DNA of 35,432 bases from an uncultured Finegoldia sp. (GTDB taxonomy: Bacteria; Bacillota; Clostridia; Tissierellales; Peptoniphilaceae). Below, piece by piece: positions 1-8,800 of this stretch. The notes beneath the pieces are model-generated. The model was not told the DNA's origin. It did no database searches and was given only the letters and a program-made list of their open reading frames with translations. Location: assembly GCF_947252345.1 (NCBI RefSeq), contig NZ_CAMXVC010000021.1, forward strand, positions 1-35,432. Direction: 5' to 3'. The position numbers and the translations under genes are program-made. The stretch's first letter is position 1. Each line of letters starts with the position of its first letter.

Positions 1-47
1 ACACCCATAAGGTTTCGTCGGCAGCGTCAGATGTGTATAAGAGACAG
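1..47. other. Illumina/Nextera read-1 side adapter (non-biological)
   Basis: Bases 15-28 followed by 29-47 match the Nextera read-1 adapter; 29-47 is the 19-base Tn5 mosaic end AGATGTGTATAAGAGACAG. Bases 1-4 (ACAC) fit the end of the P5 flow-cell oligo, which leaves 5-14 as a 10-base i5 index. This is untrimmed library sequence and not part of the genome; the insert begins at 48. Confidence 0.98.
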
Positions 48-456
48 ATATAAATAGTAAAGACATTTTTTCTTCTATAAATAGTAAACAAAAGACAAAA
101 CTCCTTTACGATTAGAATATCCTACGGAATAAATTTCTATAAATTCAATAATTTGTTTCTACTGCTGATTGATTATCTGATATTCGTGCAAGCTGGTTTT
201 CTACTTTCCCTTCTCTTTTTTTATTTTTCATCAAATTTGCCTTTATTAATCAAAAAAGTAGATTACCAGTTTTGCTTAGAATATCCTACGGAGGAAATTT
301 TTTTGATTTCAAATCGAAATAATCCGTCCGAAATTTGGCTGTGCCAGCGTAGCGCACTTCAAATTTCAGGATTTTGAGATTTAGAAATCACAAATTTTCG
401 TAGTCGAGATATTCGTGCAATCTGGTTTTCTACTTTCCCTTCTCCCTTTTTTTGGT
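48..456. repeat. Non-coding stretch with two interleaved direct repeats
   Basis: No convincing gene lies here. A 37-base element at 179-215 recurs at 408-444 with about one mismatch (GATATTCGTGCAA then a pyrimidine-rich run). A second 17-base element, TTAGAATATCCTACGGA, occurs at 112-128 and 276-292. TATAAATAGTAAA occurs at 49-61 and 76-88. A hairpin (GAAATTTG 330-337, CAAATTTC 360-367, with an inner GTGC/GCAC stem) lies between them and may terminate the leftward operon ending at 457. The repeats suggest a degenerate intergenic repeat family, which would also explain why the assembly ended nearby. Confidence 0.6.
145..231 (-). CDS. Possible 28-residue small ORF in the left repeat (doubtful)
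   Basis: A short leftward frame starts MKNKKREGKVENQ and ends at a TGA, with AAAGG 8 bases before its ATG. Its centre (EGKVENQLARIS) lies in the 179-215 repeat. The second repeat copy at 408-444 can be read in the same register as EGKVENQIARIS, but has no start codon close by. The match of register may be accidental in copied DNA. It has no recognisable domain and could equally be non-coding. Confidence 0.2.
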   Translation of the reverse strand: MKNKKREGKVENQLARISDNQSAVETNY

Positions 457-1431
457 TTATTCCTGCATAAATTTGTGAATCGTGTTGTAGTATTGTGTTG
501 GATAGGCAAATTTGATGTCTGCGTGGTCTGCGTAGTCTGTGATGTATTTTTGTTTTTTGGCGTTGATGGTGTTGTAGATTTGCTCCGCCATATATTCCGG
601 TACAAAATCATCCGTCTTGCTGTGAATCAGGAGGACTTTGGCTTTGATGTGTGGTGTGTACTTCGTGACGTTTCCTTCTTTTAATGAGTGTCCTGTTTTC
701 ATCTTGGCTACGATGCTACTCATATCGAGTATCGGAAATGATGGTAGCGAAAATCTTTTGTGCAGTTCTGATTTGAAAATTTCCCACACCGATGAGTATC
801 CGCTGTCTGCGATTACTTTTGTGAGGTGAGAGTCGTTAAATTCCCCTGCCGCCATCAGCACTGTCGCAGCTCCCATTGATGTTCCGTGGTATGTTATGTC
901 GGCGTGTGGATTTTGTTGTATTATGTGTTGTGTCCATTTGATGAGGTCGTCTTTTTCTTTGACGCCCATGGTGATGTACTTGCCTTCACTTTTTCCGTGG
1001 GCTCTCAGCGATATTGTGAGCACGTTGTAGCCTTTGTCGTAGAAATGCTGTGCGATTGGGTATGTTTTTTCTTCTTTTGATTGGTAGCCATGGACAATTA
1101 TAATCCATTTGTCTGTCTGTGTGTGGGTGAATGTGTGCCCGTAGAGCGTGTATCCGTCGTCTGATTTTATTTTTTGTTCGTTGTTTGTGAATTTGCGTTG
1201 CCAGTTTATAGATTGTTGTTCTTGTTGTTTTTTGTTCGCCTCTTGAATGTTTACAATCTGTGGTGGCATTTTGTAGGTCTGGGCAACTTTTCTGTTGTTT
1301 CCTCCAGAGTGTGGAACGAGTGCGTAGTTCACGAAATAGTTTCCGATGAAATACGTTGACAATATCGCCAATAACAGCGCTATTATTATTGATTTTGTTA
1401 TTTTGTTTGTGAGTTTGTTTTGTTTTTTCAT
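457..1431 (-). CDS. Membrane-anchored alpha/beta hydrolase (S33/BAAT-like)
   Basis: A 324-residue alpha/beta hydrolase with one N-terminal hydrophobic segment (about residues 14-36) preceded by lysines, so probably anchored with the enzyme domain outside. The domain shows the oxyanion HGY at 114-116, the nucleophile elbow GTSMG with Ser185, a probable acid Asp274 (in TDDFVP) and His303. This is a complete catalytic triad of the serine-aminopeptidase-like/lysophospholipase group; the substrate cannot be read from the sequence. GAGG lies just before the ATG. It starts 9 bases after the DegV gene stops, so the two are probably cotranscribed. A lipid or acyl-ester substrate would fit a fatty-acid-binding DegV partner, but that is inference. 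Confidence 0.85.
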   Translation of the reverse strand: MKKQNKLTNKITKSIIIALLLAILSTYFIGNYFVNYALVPHSGGNNRKVAQTYKMPPQIVNIQEANKKQQEQQSINWQRKFTNNEQKIKSDDGYTLYGHTFTHTQTDKWIIIVHGYQSKEEKTYPIAQHFYDKGYNVLTISLRAHGKSEGKYITMGVKEKDDLIKWTQHIIQQNPHADITYHGTSMGAATVLMAAGEFNDSHLTKVIADSGYSSVWEIFKSELHKRFSLPSFPILDMSSIVAKMKTGHSLKEGNVTKYTPHIKAKVLLIHSKTDDFVPEYMAEQIYNTINAKKQKYITDYADHADIKFAYPTQYYNTIHKFMQE

Positions 1432-1440
1432 TTTGTTCCT

Positions 1441-2301
1441 CTATTTTGTTTTTACCATTCCCAACGCCAATGCTCCGTATCCTGCGTGGCTCGCAAGCAC
1501 CGGCGAGATTGATTGTGGTTGGAATGTAAAGTTGTAGGTTTTTTTCAGTTCGTCGTAGATTTGTGTGGCAATTTCCAGCTCGTCTGCGTGTACGATGAAC
1601 AATTCGTAGTCTTGTGGGCTGTGTTTTATTTTATCTTCCACGGTTGCGATTAGTTTTTTTATCGCTTTTTTCTTGCCGATGACTTTGTCCATTATTTCTA
1701 GTTTTCCTTCTTCGAGTTTCAAAATCGGTTTGAGTTTGAGTGCGTTGCCGATTATTCTCGTCGTTTTGGAAATTCTGCCGCCTTTTTCGAGATATTTTAG
1801 CGTGTCAAGCGAGATGAAAATCTCGGATGTGTGTTTGATTTGCTCTACTACCTCGACTATTTCGTCGAGAGATTTGCCTTCGTGCATCATTTTGATTGCG
1901 TGATTTATCAGCAACGCCTGTGCTAGGGATGCCGATTGTGTGTCGATTATTCTGATGTCACAGTCGTATTTTTCCTCTACAAGCTTTTTGGCGATGTTCG
2001 CCGATTGGTACGAGCCACTGAGTTGTTTCGTTATTGTGAAGCAGAGCATAGGCAAATTTTCCTTTGCGTATTTTTCGAAAACAATCTGATAATCTTCCGG
2101 GCTTGGCTGCGATGTCTTCGCAAAAAACCCCTCGTCCTGTCTCATATTTCGAATCAACTCCTCGGATTGTATGTCGATTTTGTCCTTGTATGATTTTTCG
2201 TCATCTATGGTTATGTAGAATGGAATTATCGAGATGTCGTTTTCTTTGATGTATTGTTCGTTCAAATCACAGGCTGAATCTGAAATTATTTTTATTTTCA
2301 T
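1441..2301 (-). CDS. DegV family fatty-acid-binding protein
   Basis: A 286-residue DegV/FakB-type protein. It has the family's opening SDSACDL (7-13), the TSQPSP motif (63-68), the SGSYQSA stretch (95-101) and DTQSAS (120-125). Characterised FakB members hold a fatty acid while the kinase FakA phosphorylates it; no FakA gene is in this window. An in-frame ATG seven codons upstream exists, but I chose 2301 because GAGGAG (2308-2313) is placed correctly for it. It is the first gene of a leftward operon with the hydrolase and is divergent from a TetR gene, with a shared operator in between. Confidence 0.9.
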   Translation of the reverse strand: MKIKIISDSACDLNEQYIKENDISIIPFYITIDDEKSYKDKIDIQSEELIRNMRQDEGFFAKTSQPSPEDYQIVFEKYAKENLPMLCFTITKQLSGSYQSANIAKKLVEEKYDCDIRIIDTQSASLAQALLINHAIKMMHEGKSLDEIVEVVEQIKHTSEIFISLDTLKYLEKGGRISKTTRIIGNALKLKPILKLEEGKLEIMDKVIGKKKAIKKLIATVEDKIKHSPQDYELFIVHADELEIATQIYDELKKTYNFTFQPQSISPVLASHAGYGALALGMVKTK

Positions 2302-2340
2302 TTTTTTCTCCTCGTATTTCAAAAAATTTGGTACTAAAAT

Positions 2341-2380
2341 ATATTAACACTTACTGACCTCTCGGTCAATATGGTATAAT
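2341..2380. promoter_or_regulatory. Divergent promoters overlapped by a TetR-type palindrome
   Basis: The palindrome TGACC-TCTC-GGTCA is at 2355-2368. Leftward, TTGACC (2364-2369) and TAATAT (2341-2346) are 17 bases apart, a near-consensus promoter for the DegV operon. Rightward, TATAAT (2375-2380) lies 18 bases after TTACTG (2351-2356). The palindrome therefore overlaps the leftward -35 and fills the rightward spacer, so one bound repressor could silence both directions. Confidence 0.75.
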
Positions 2381-2401
2381 TGTTTTTAATAGGAGGATTT
2401 T

Positions 2402-2980
2402 ATGGCTAATACTTCAGAGAAAATTATTGCTATCACTAAGGATATTATCGCAAATTTCGGCTTGAAAGCTGCGAGTGCTGGATTTATTGCAAAAAACGGA
2501 GGATTTTCCAAGGCGAGTATTTTTTATCACTACGATAATGTCGATGAGTTGTTGGAGTGCGTGTTGAAAGACTGCATCGTGTGCTTGGACAACATTTTGG
2601 ACAAAAATTGGTGCGATTACGAAAATTTTTCGGATTATTTGTATTTGTCGTTGCAAAATTTGATTACAAATGAAAAAAAGGCGTTGAATTTGAAGGTGTT
2701 GTTTTCTTTTGCGCACGACAGGTATTATTTTGATGACGAGAAAAATTCGGTTCGTAATATGCTCGTCGAGAATGTGCGCTTAGATTTGATGAGTGCATTG
2801 GAGTTTTTCTATCCGGATTCTAACATCGAAAATTCTGAATATTTGATAAGTTTGTTGATGACGTCTTTTTATGGCGTGGGCATTTTCTTGTCGTTGGACA
2901 AGAGAAGCGATATGCTGCTTCACGATTGGAAGATGCAGTGCGATTTGGTGGATAATTATTTGAAGAACGTAAACTTGTAG
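2402..2980 (+). CDS. TetR family transcriptional regulator
   Basis: A 192-residue TetR-like repressor. The N-terminal 60 residues form the DNA-binding domain, including the typical recognition-helix end SKASIFYHYDNVDELL; the remainder is a divergent helical ligand-binding domain. AGGAGG (2391-2396) precedes the ATG. It is divergent from the DegV-hydrolase operon and probably controls itself and that operon through the palindrome at 2355-2368. A lipid-type effector would suit a fatty-acid-binding neighbour, but the sequence does not show it. Confidence 0.88.
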   Translation: MANTSEKIIAITKDIIANFGLKAASAGFIAKNGGFSKASIFYHYDNVDELLECVLKDCIVCLDNILDKNWCDYENFSDYLYLSLQNLITNEKKALNLKVLFSFAHDRYYFDDEKNSVRNMLVENVRLDLMSALEFFYPDSNIENSEYLISLLMTSFYGVGIFLSLDKRSDMLLHDWKMQCDLVDNYLKNVNL

Positions 2981-3015
2981 ATTGATTTCTGCAAGTTTTT
3001 TGTTTGCAATAAAAA

Positions 3016-3044
3016 AACTATGCAAGTTTTATTCTTGCATAGTT
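3016..3044 (-). terminator. Terminator of the YwaF-like gene
   Basis: AACTATGCAAG (3016-3026) and CTTGCATAGTT (3034-3044) form a perfect 11-bp stem with a 7-base loop, followed leftward by a T run (A run at 3011-3017 on the + strand). The hairpin includes the stop codon and last codons of the leftward gene. Confidence 0.88.
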
Positions 3045-3727
3045 ACTGTGGAATTTGTTTGTTTTTTCATAGTAAGTCTCGCGATTGATTTTTCCACTGC
3101 GGATATGAACACTGACATCAACATAGTCATAAACAAAAATGTCACTGCCGGTTGGAAGTGAACCGGAACGGTGTTTGGAAATTTGACGAGGTAGCTGTAG
3201 TTTGTGTGTAGCAGAAGGTTTACTGCCATTATAATCGAGTTCATTATCGTAGTAGTCAGTAGCGAGTTTTTGAATGTGAAGTTTGTTTTTCTTGTCGACA
3301 ATATCATCACCGAGCAAAATCCCAAGAGCAAATGTCCCACAACGTAGGTGATGTTGGTTACGTGTGGCCACAAGTATTTTGATGGGTCGGGGAATGAAAA
3401 TGCGATTATCCCTCCAATCAATCCGAGCCACGCAAAGTATCTCATCAGTTTGTCGTTGTGGATTATGTATGCAATTAACATCATAAATACCGATATTCTG
3501 CAGTGGAACAACGGCAATCCTTCTTGTATGAATAGTGCGTGGTTACCCGCATACCAATACAACAACAACAATTGCACAATCAACGCTAGTGCCAAGCTTA
3601 CTGGTAGAAGCTTTTTTTTGTTGCGAAGTCGATACGAGAGCACCATAGATATTATCAGAAGCACTCTGAGTACTGTCATATTCAACGATGTGAATCCATC
3701 TTCTGTGTATCTAAAAAATTCTGTCAT
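3029..3727 (-). CDS. YwaF/TIGR02206 family integral membrane protein
   Basis: A 232-residue polytopic membrane protein, about seven hydrophobic segments. The LPLFHCRISVFMM stretch (71-83) and the later FPDP...WPHVTNITYVVGH stretch resemble the YwaF/TP0381 family (also related to TMEM164), in which a conserved Cys/His pair lies at the membrane. The molecular function of bacterial members is not established to my knowledge. It starts 4 bases after the S51 peptidase stops, so it is the last gene of a leftward operon, and it ends in a strong terminator. Confidence 0.75.
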   Translation of the reverse strand: MTEFFRYTEDGFTSLNMTVLRVLLIISMVLSYRLRNKKKLLPVSLALALIVQLLLLYWYAGNHALFIQEGLPLFHCRISVFMMLIAYIIHNDKLMRYFAWLGLIGGIIAFSFPDPSKYLWPHVTNITYVVGHLLLGFCSVMILSTRKTNFTFKNSLLTTTIMNSIIMAVNLLLHTNYSYLVKFPNTVPVHFQPAVTFLFMTMLMSVFISAVEKSIARLTMKKQTNSTVTMQE

Positions 3728-3731
3728 TGTT

Positions 3732-4451
3732 TTAAAAATCTCCTCTCAAATTTACAACGTGTCCTGTGCTGCAAACTTTTTTTATTTTTCCATCTTTTAT
3801 TACATAACAATTTCCGTAAATTTTGTTTTCGTTTTGTACTATGAACGCACCATCTTCAAGTGCGTAAAATTTTTTCTTGTAGCTGTCGGGAAGCGTGACG
3901 TCCTCCATAATCCTTTTGTTGTCCAGACGCTCTTCTTTCACGTCTGTGTAGTGTGGAATTATCGAGATATCCGTCAATCCAAGCCCGTCGAGAAACCTCT
4001 GGTACGTTTTGGATTTTACTTCGCCGATTTTCTCCGGCTGTGCGTAGACAGTCGTTGCCGCATTCATACTCCCTGCACTTATTCCAATTATGAGTCCGTC
4101 GTAATTTTTGAGATGTTCTTTTAAGTGAATGTGCTTAAAGAATTTGTTCTGCGTCGGAACGTGTCCTCCGGCGAGGATTATCATATTTGATTGTTCAATC
4201 ATTCGTGGCAGGATTTTTTTCTTGAAAAGCTTGAACGTGTTCCATTGATTGACTGTGAATCCGCTTTTTTTGAATGCCCTTTTGTGGTGGTGGCTGATTG
4301 TGTTCAACAAGAACGAGCTGTACGGGTCGGACGGCATATAAAGGCAGTTTATTTCCGCCACAAATTCAGCTATCTTGTCGACAAATCCGTTTTTTCTGTT
4401 CAATTGTCTCTTATCCTCTGACATTATGTCGCTTGTCAGCATCAAATTCAT
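3732..4451 (-). CDS. Peptidase S51 (dipeptidase E-like)
   Basis: A 239-residue member of the S51 peptidase family, related to dipeptidase E and cyanophycinase and structurally to class I glutamine amidotransferases. The nucleophile elbow is GISAGS with Ser125; LAGGHVPTQ (93-101) and IPHYTD with His167 are the other family landmarks. No signal peptide is seen, so it is probably a cytoplasmic enzyme acting on short peptides, perhaps Asp-X dipeptides as for PepE. GAGG lies 6 bases before the ATG. It follows the HIRAN gene by 16 bases. The length is usual for the family. Confidence 0.85.
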   Translation of the reverse strand: MNLMLTSDIMSEDKRQLNRKNGFVDKIAEFVAEINCLYMPSDPYSSFLLNTISHHHKRAFKKSGFTVNQWNTFKLFKKKILPRMIEQSNMIILAGGHVPTQNKFFKHIHLKEHLKNYDGLIIGISAGSMNAATTVYAQPEKIGEVKSKTYQRFLDGLGLTDISIIPHYTDVKEERLDNKRIMEDVTLPDSYKKKFYALEDGAFIVQNENKIYGNCYVIKDGKIKKVCSTGHVVNLRGDF

Positions 4452-4467
4452 CTCATGCCTCGTGGTT

Positions 4468-4866
4468 TTATATTTCGTGCAAATATATTTCTATTATTAT
4501 CTTAACCCAGTTGTCCAAAACCTCCTTGGACACAACTTTTCCGTACAACAATTTACCCGCATCCATCAGTCTCGAAAAAACTATGTTGTCGGCTTTCGGA
4601 ACGTAGCCTATTTTAATGTTGTCCGAGTTTTTAATCTCAATTGCATTTGAATCGTAGGGGTTGTTTTGTTGCCTGAAAAACTCCAACCTGTCATCAATAT
4701 TGATGTACTTCTCCAATTCTTCCATCCCATCTATGTGGCTCGTCCCCGCTATGTGCGTCGTGAATAGCAAAATATCCCTTTGGAACGGTTTTATTGATGA
4801 TAGTCCCCCGTTTTTTCCGTATTTTATTTTCAAAAATCCATTGTCTTTGTTTGCGATATCTGCCAT
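4468..4866 (-). CDS. HIRAN domain protein
   Basis: A 132-residue protein consisting mostly of one HIRAN domain (about 35-130), recognised by the NNPYDSNAIEI (68-78) and KIGYVPKADN (85-94) motifs. HIRAN domains occur fused to SNF2 helicases such as HLTF, where they bind 3' single-stranded DNA ends; stand-alone bacterial copies are common but poorly characterised. No helicase or nuclease is fused here. AAAGGA lies 6 bases before the ATG. A 14-bp tandem repeat separates it from the upstream J-domain gene. Confidence 0.82.
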   Translation of the reverse strand: MADIANKDNGFLKIKYGKNGGLSSIKPFQRDILLFTTHIAGTSHIDGMEELEKYINIDDRLEFFRQQNNPYDSNAIEIKNSDNIKIGYVPKADNIVFSRLMDAGKLLYGKVVSKEVLDNWVKIIIEIYLHEI

Positions 4867-4879
4867 AATTTTCCTTTCA

Positions 4880-4949
4880 TTCGAAATATTTCGTCCAGAT
4901 TACTTTGTCAAAAATATTTTTTCAAAAATATTTCGTCAAATGTATTTCG
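4880..4949. repeat. 14-bp tandem repeat, five units
   Basis: Units start at 4880, 4894, 4908, 4922 and 4936. The last three are close copies of TCAAAAATATTTCG; 4880-4893 matches at about 11 of 14 positions and 4894-4907 is degenerate. The array covers the whole gap between two leftward genes and runs into the last codons of the J-domain gene. CGAAATATTTCG (4882-4893) is also a perfect palindrome. Confidence 0.7.
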
Positions 4950-5718
4950 CTATTTCAGCTTTGTAGATTTCGATTTGCTCCGAATACTCGTCGTATGCTC
5001 TGTGTAGTTCGTTGTATCGTTGTTTGGTTTTCTCCTCGCTGACCAACACGGCTTTTAATGTGTAGGGATAATCGGATTTTATTGATTTTATTTTCAAATT
5101 CATTTGGTCAATCAAATCAATGAGCCTCTGCTTTTCCTTGTCCTTGTCGGTAATTTCCGTTTCGTGTTCAGTTTTAAGCATCATATCAATTATGGAAAGT
5201 TCGGACAAATTTCCCTTTTCGTAGCAATCCACGACTCTGTTGAACAATTCTTTTTCAAAATCGTTCAAGTTCGGATTCAAATCCGGGTGCAATCTTTTGA
5301 TTAATTTTCGGTAGATTGATTTTATTTTTTTGGTTTCTTCATCGGACAACTTCGGAATTAATAGGCGCATCTTCGCTTTTTCGATGTCGTGCAATCTTTT
5401 TTCGAGATTTTTGTAGAACTCCTCTAGTTCGTCGTCTAGTATCGAGTCAATTTCTGCGAGGTCAATTTTTTGGTTGTGGTTTCTCTTTGCGATGATTAGT
5501 TCTAATTTCGCACGAAGCCTCCTGAACTGACATTCTTGTTGCATAACTTCGTACTCCAATTTGCCAAACTTCAACATATACTTGTCCTCGATGTTTTTTA
5601 GCTGATGAAAAACGAGATTGTCGTACTCACTCATCAACATCGACAATTCCACACGAAGCTTGTCAAGTTCGTCGTCGTGTTTGTTTTTGTTTTTAAGCTT
5701 GGTGATTTTTTTAATCAT
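4936..5718 (-). CDS. Coiled-coil protein with a central J-domain
   Basis: A 260-residue, highly charged soluble protein: a helical N-terminal half (1-120), a J-domain-like segment at about 123-180 with the HPD tripeptide at 144-146 (KRLHPDLNPN), and a C-terminal coiled coil (195-258). The HPD loop is what J-proteins use to stimulate Hsp70 ATPase, so it may recruit DnaK to a client held by the coiled coils. It is not DnaJ itself: the J-domain is internal and there are no zinc-finger cysteines. AGGAG precedes the ATG. It is the first gene of the series leading to the HIRAN, S51 and YwaF-like genes. The client is unknown. Confidence 0.72.
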   Translation of the reverse strand: MIKKITKLKNKNKHDDELDKLRVELSMLMSEYDNLVFHQLKNIEDKYMLKFGKLEYEVMQQECQFRRLRAKLELIIAKRNHNQKIDLAEIDSILDDELEEFYKNLEKRLHDIEKAKMRLLIPKLSDEETKKIKSIYRKLIKRLHPDLNPNLNDFEKELFNRVVDCYEKGNLSELSIIDMMLKTEHETEITDKDKEKQRLIDLIDQMNLKIKSIKSDYPYTLKAVLVSEEKTKQRYNELHRAYDEYSEQIEIYKAEIAKYI

Positions 5719-5836
5719 AAAATTCTCCTAAAAGCCCTGTCGTTTCATTTACTTATTTTACCATAATTATTGCGAAGTAGCTTGTTTTTTTGCTTTTTTT
5801 AAAAATTTTGAAAAATGTGTGAAAATTTATAAAACA

Positions 5837-5867
5837 AAAAGACATAACTTTTTTTGTTATGCCTTTT
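5837..5867 (-). terminator. Terminator after the FtsX-type permease gene
   Basis: AAAAGACATAAC (5837-5848) and GTTATGCCTTTT (5856-5867) form a 12-bp stem with one mismatch and a 7-base loop just beyond the permease stop codon, followed leftward by a T-rich run. Confidence 0.8.
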
Positions 5868-5875
5868 GAATTTTT

Positions 5876-8800
5876 TTACTCTACGGATTTTAACGCTTCG
5901 AGCATATCAACTTTTTTGAGTTTGTGGTTGACGACTATTTCCAAGAGATAGAGTATCGCTACGACCAAAATCACCGGTGCGATGTAGACCCACGTTTCGA
6001 TGTGTGGGTTGAACATTATCTCGGCTGGTGCAACTTTTTCGAGGATTATTTTGTGTAGCAGTTTGCCGCCGAAAATTCCCACTATTATTCCTATCAATGA
6101 TAGGCAAATAGTTTCACGGTAGATATACATCGTGACTTCTTTGTTGAAAAACCCCAATACTTTTATCGTGGATAATTCTCGGATTCTTTCTTGTAAGTTG
6201 ATGTTCGTCAAGTTGTAGAGAATTACAATCGCAAGTAGCAACGACATTATCGTCAAGACTGTCATTACTTTTGTCAACGATAAAATGATGGTGTCAACTT
6301 GTTTGATGGTGTTGGTGTTTTGTTGTACGCCTTTTACTTTGTTGAGTTTCATAAATTGTGCGGCAACTTTTTTTATGTTGTCGGTTGAGCGGTTATTCTT
6401 TAATGTGATGAAATAACTGTTGTCATTGGCTTTTTTTGCGAATGATTTGGCGTAGTATTTGTCGTTCATAAATATGAAATGCCCTGCGTACATTTTCGTT
6501 ATGTTGTTTATTTTCAATTTTTTTGTTTCGTTGTCGGATAGGTTGACTGTGATTGTGTCGCCGATTTTTCTTTTAGAAATATCTGCAAGTTTTTCGGAAA
6601 TCACTATTCCATCGTCTGTTATTTTCAATTTATCCGTTGATTTTCTGTGTTCCAAGTTTATAAACGGCGAGAATGTGTGTGAATTTGTCACCAACATCGA
6701 GATGGTTTGTTCGTCTTCGATTCCCTTGATTTTTTTCGTCACTGTTTCCGAGTGAATCGGCGTGTAGTCTTGGATTGAATCGGATTTCAATAATTTATCA
6801 ATTTTTTCTTGTTCGGTTTTGTTTAGAGAATCTTTCTTTGCCACAACTGCGTCGTATTGGATTATTTCCCCGAATTGTTTCGTTCGTATTCCGTTGATTG
6901 ACGATGCGATTCCAAGCCCTGCGAATAGTAGCGCTACTGAACCTGCTACTCCGAAAATCGTCATCAACATTCTCTGTTTGTAACGGAAGATGTTTCTCGC
7001 TGTGACTTTGTGAGTAAAGCTCATTCTGTTCCACAACGGTTTGATTCTTTCAAGCAAAATTTTCGAGCCTTTTGTCGGTGGCTTTGGCAGTAGCAATTGC
7101 GATGCCGATTCTTTGAGCTCTTTTGTGGAGATGTAAACCGCCGGCAAGACGCTGGAGATGAGCGAGCAAATTATCGACACTGCAAAGATTTTGAAGAAGA
7201 AATGGTATTTGACAGCCGGTAGCGTCATATTCTGCAACAGCGACGAACACAAAACATACGGTAGTGCGTACATTCCGAGTATTGTCCCGAAAATCGTTCC
7301 GAGTATTCCCGAAACCAATCCGTAGACCACGAATTTTTTTATCACATCGTAGTCGTTGTAGCCGAGCGCTTTTAAAATTCCGGCGTTGTTTCGTTCTTCT
7401 TGTACAAATCTCGTCATCGTTGTCACCGTCACGAGTGCCGCCACGAGGTAGAGCACAACTGGAAATAGGTTGCTGACTTTTCTGATTCCGGAGGAGGTTG
7501 TCTCGGTCAATTTTATTCCGTCGCCTCCCGGCATTGTCCTCCTCGTGAATGTCGAGTATTCAGGAATTGACAGTCCATCTATATCCTTTTGTGCGTCTGC
7601 GATTTTCGATTCTGAATCTTGAATCTTGTCCTGTGCTTTTTTCTTTTCGGAGACGAAAGTTTTTTTCTTGTCGTTTAATTCTTCCTGCTTCGAACTTATA
7701 GTTTTGTAACCGGTTTGAATTTTCGATTTCGCCGATTTTATCTGCACGAGTCCGTTTTGATATTTTTTCTTGGATGCGTTTAACTGTTGCAAACCGCTGT
7801 TGTATTTTGAAATTCCGTCCTCGTAGAGCTTCTTTTTTTGGTTCAATTGATTTTGCGATTTGTCAAATTCGTCGATTTTTTTCATCCCGTCTTGGTATTT
7901 TTTTAAGCCCTGATCGTACTCGGTCAACCCCTCGTTGTACTTGGCTTTGGATTGTTTTAAAACGAGTTCTTGCTGTGCGATTGCTTGCGAACTTTGAGAA
8001 ATTTCGGGGACGTTTTCGGGAATTATCCCCTGTTTTGTGAGGCCCGATTTTTTGTTTTCGAGTTCCTTCTTCGCATTTGCAATTTGTGATTTTCCCTGAT
8101 TTATCTGGTTGAGGCTCTCATCGAGCTTTTTCTTGTTGGAATCGAGCGTTGACTTCGCCTTGGACAATTTATTTCTGTTTTCTTCGACTTCTGGTTTTTT
8201 CGAATCGAGTTGTTTTTGTCCATTGGCAATCAAAATCTTCGCATCGTCCAACTGTTTTTTCGTGACTTCGAGGGTTTCTTCTGCAGAGGATATTTGATAT
8301 CGTGAAGATTTTATCTCGTACTCTTTGTTCGCCAGTTGTTTTTTCGATGAGTCCAGCTTGGATTTTTCTTCGTTTAATTTCTGCTGTCCGTCGTTCAATT
8401 TCTTCTGTGCATCTTCCAATTCTTTCTTGGCGTCGGCGATTTTCTTCTTTGATTTTGATATTTTTTCGTTCGCCTTCTTTTTTATTTCATTCAATCTCGA
8501 TTTGCCGTTGTCTTTGAGCATTTCATCGAGAACTTTCTGATGCTGTTCAACTCGTTTGACGTATTTTGGGTCGGTGTAATTGAGCCCTCTCAAATCGTCA
8601 AATCTCATACGAACTATCGTGTAAACTTCCGAATCGAAATTTTCATCCGACACCACGCCGTAACCTTCCAAGCTTCCCGAACCTGCCGAGGAGTTTCCGA
8701 GGGCGGTCTTCGAGATTATCTCGCTGGAGTTGACGAATCCCGTTATGGTGAATTTTTCCTGTTTTAATATTTTGCTGTCTTCGTCTTTTTCTTTTATCAC

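Noticed and set aside
153..377. A 74-codon + strand frame at the left end
   Set aside because: Hydrophobic only because of T-rich repeat DNA; no ribosome site and it crosses the repeats.
3348..4124. A 258-codon open frame on the + strand
   Set aside because: It lies antisense across the YwaF-like and S51 genes, has no ribosome site and no family resemblance; low-GC coding bias on the other strand explains it.
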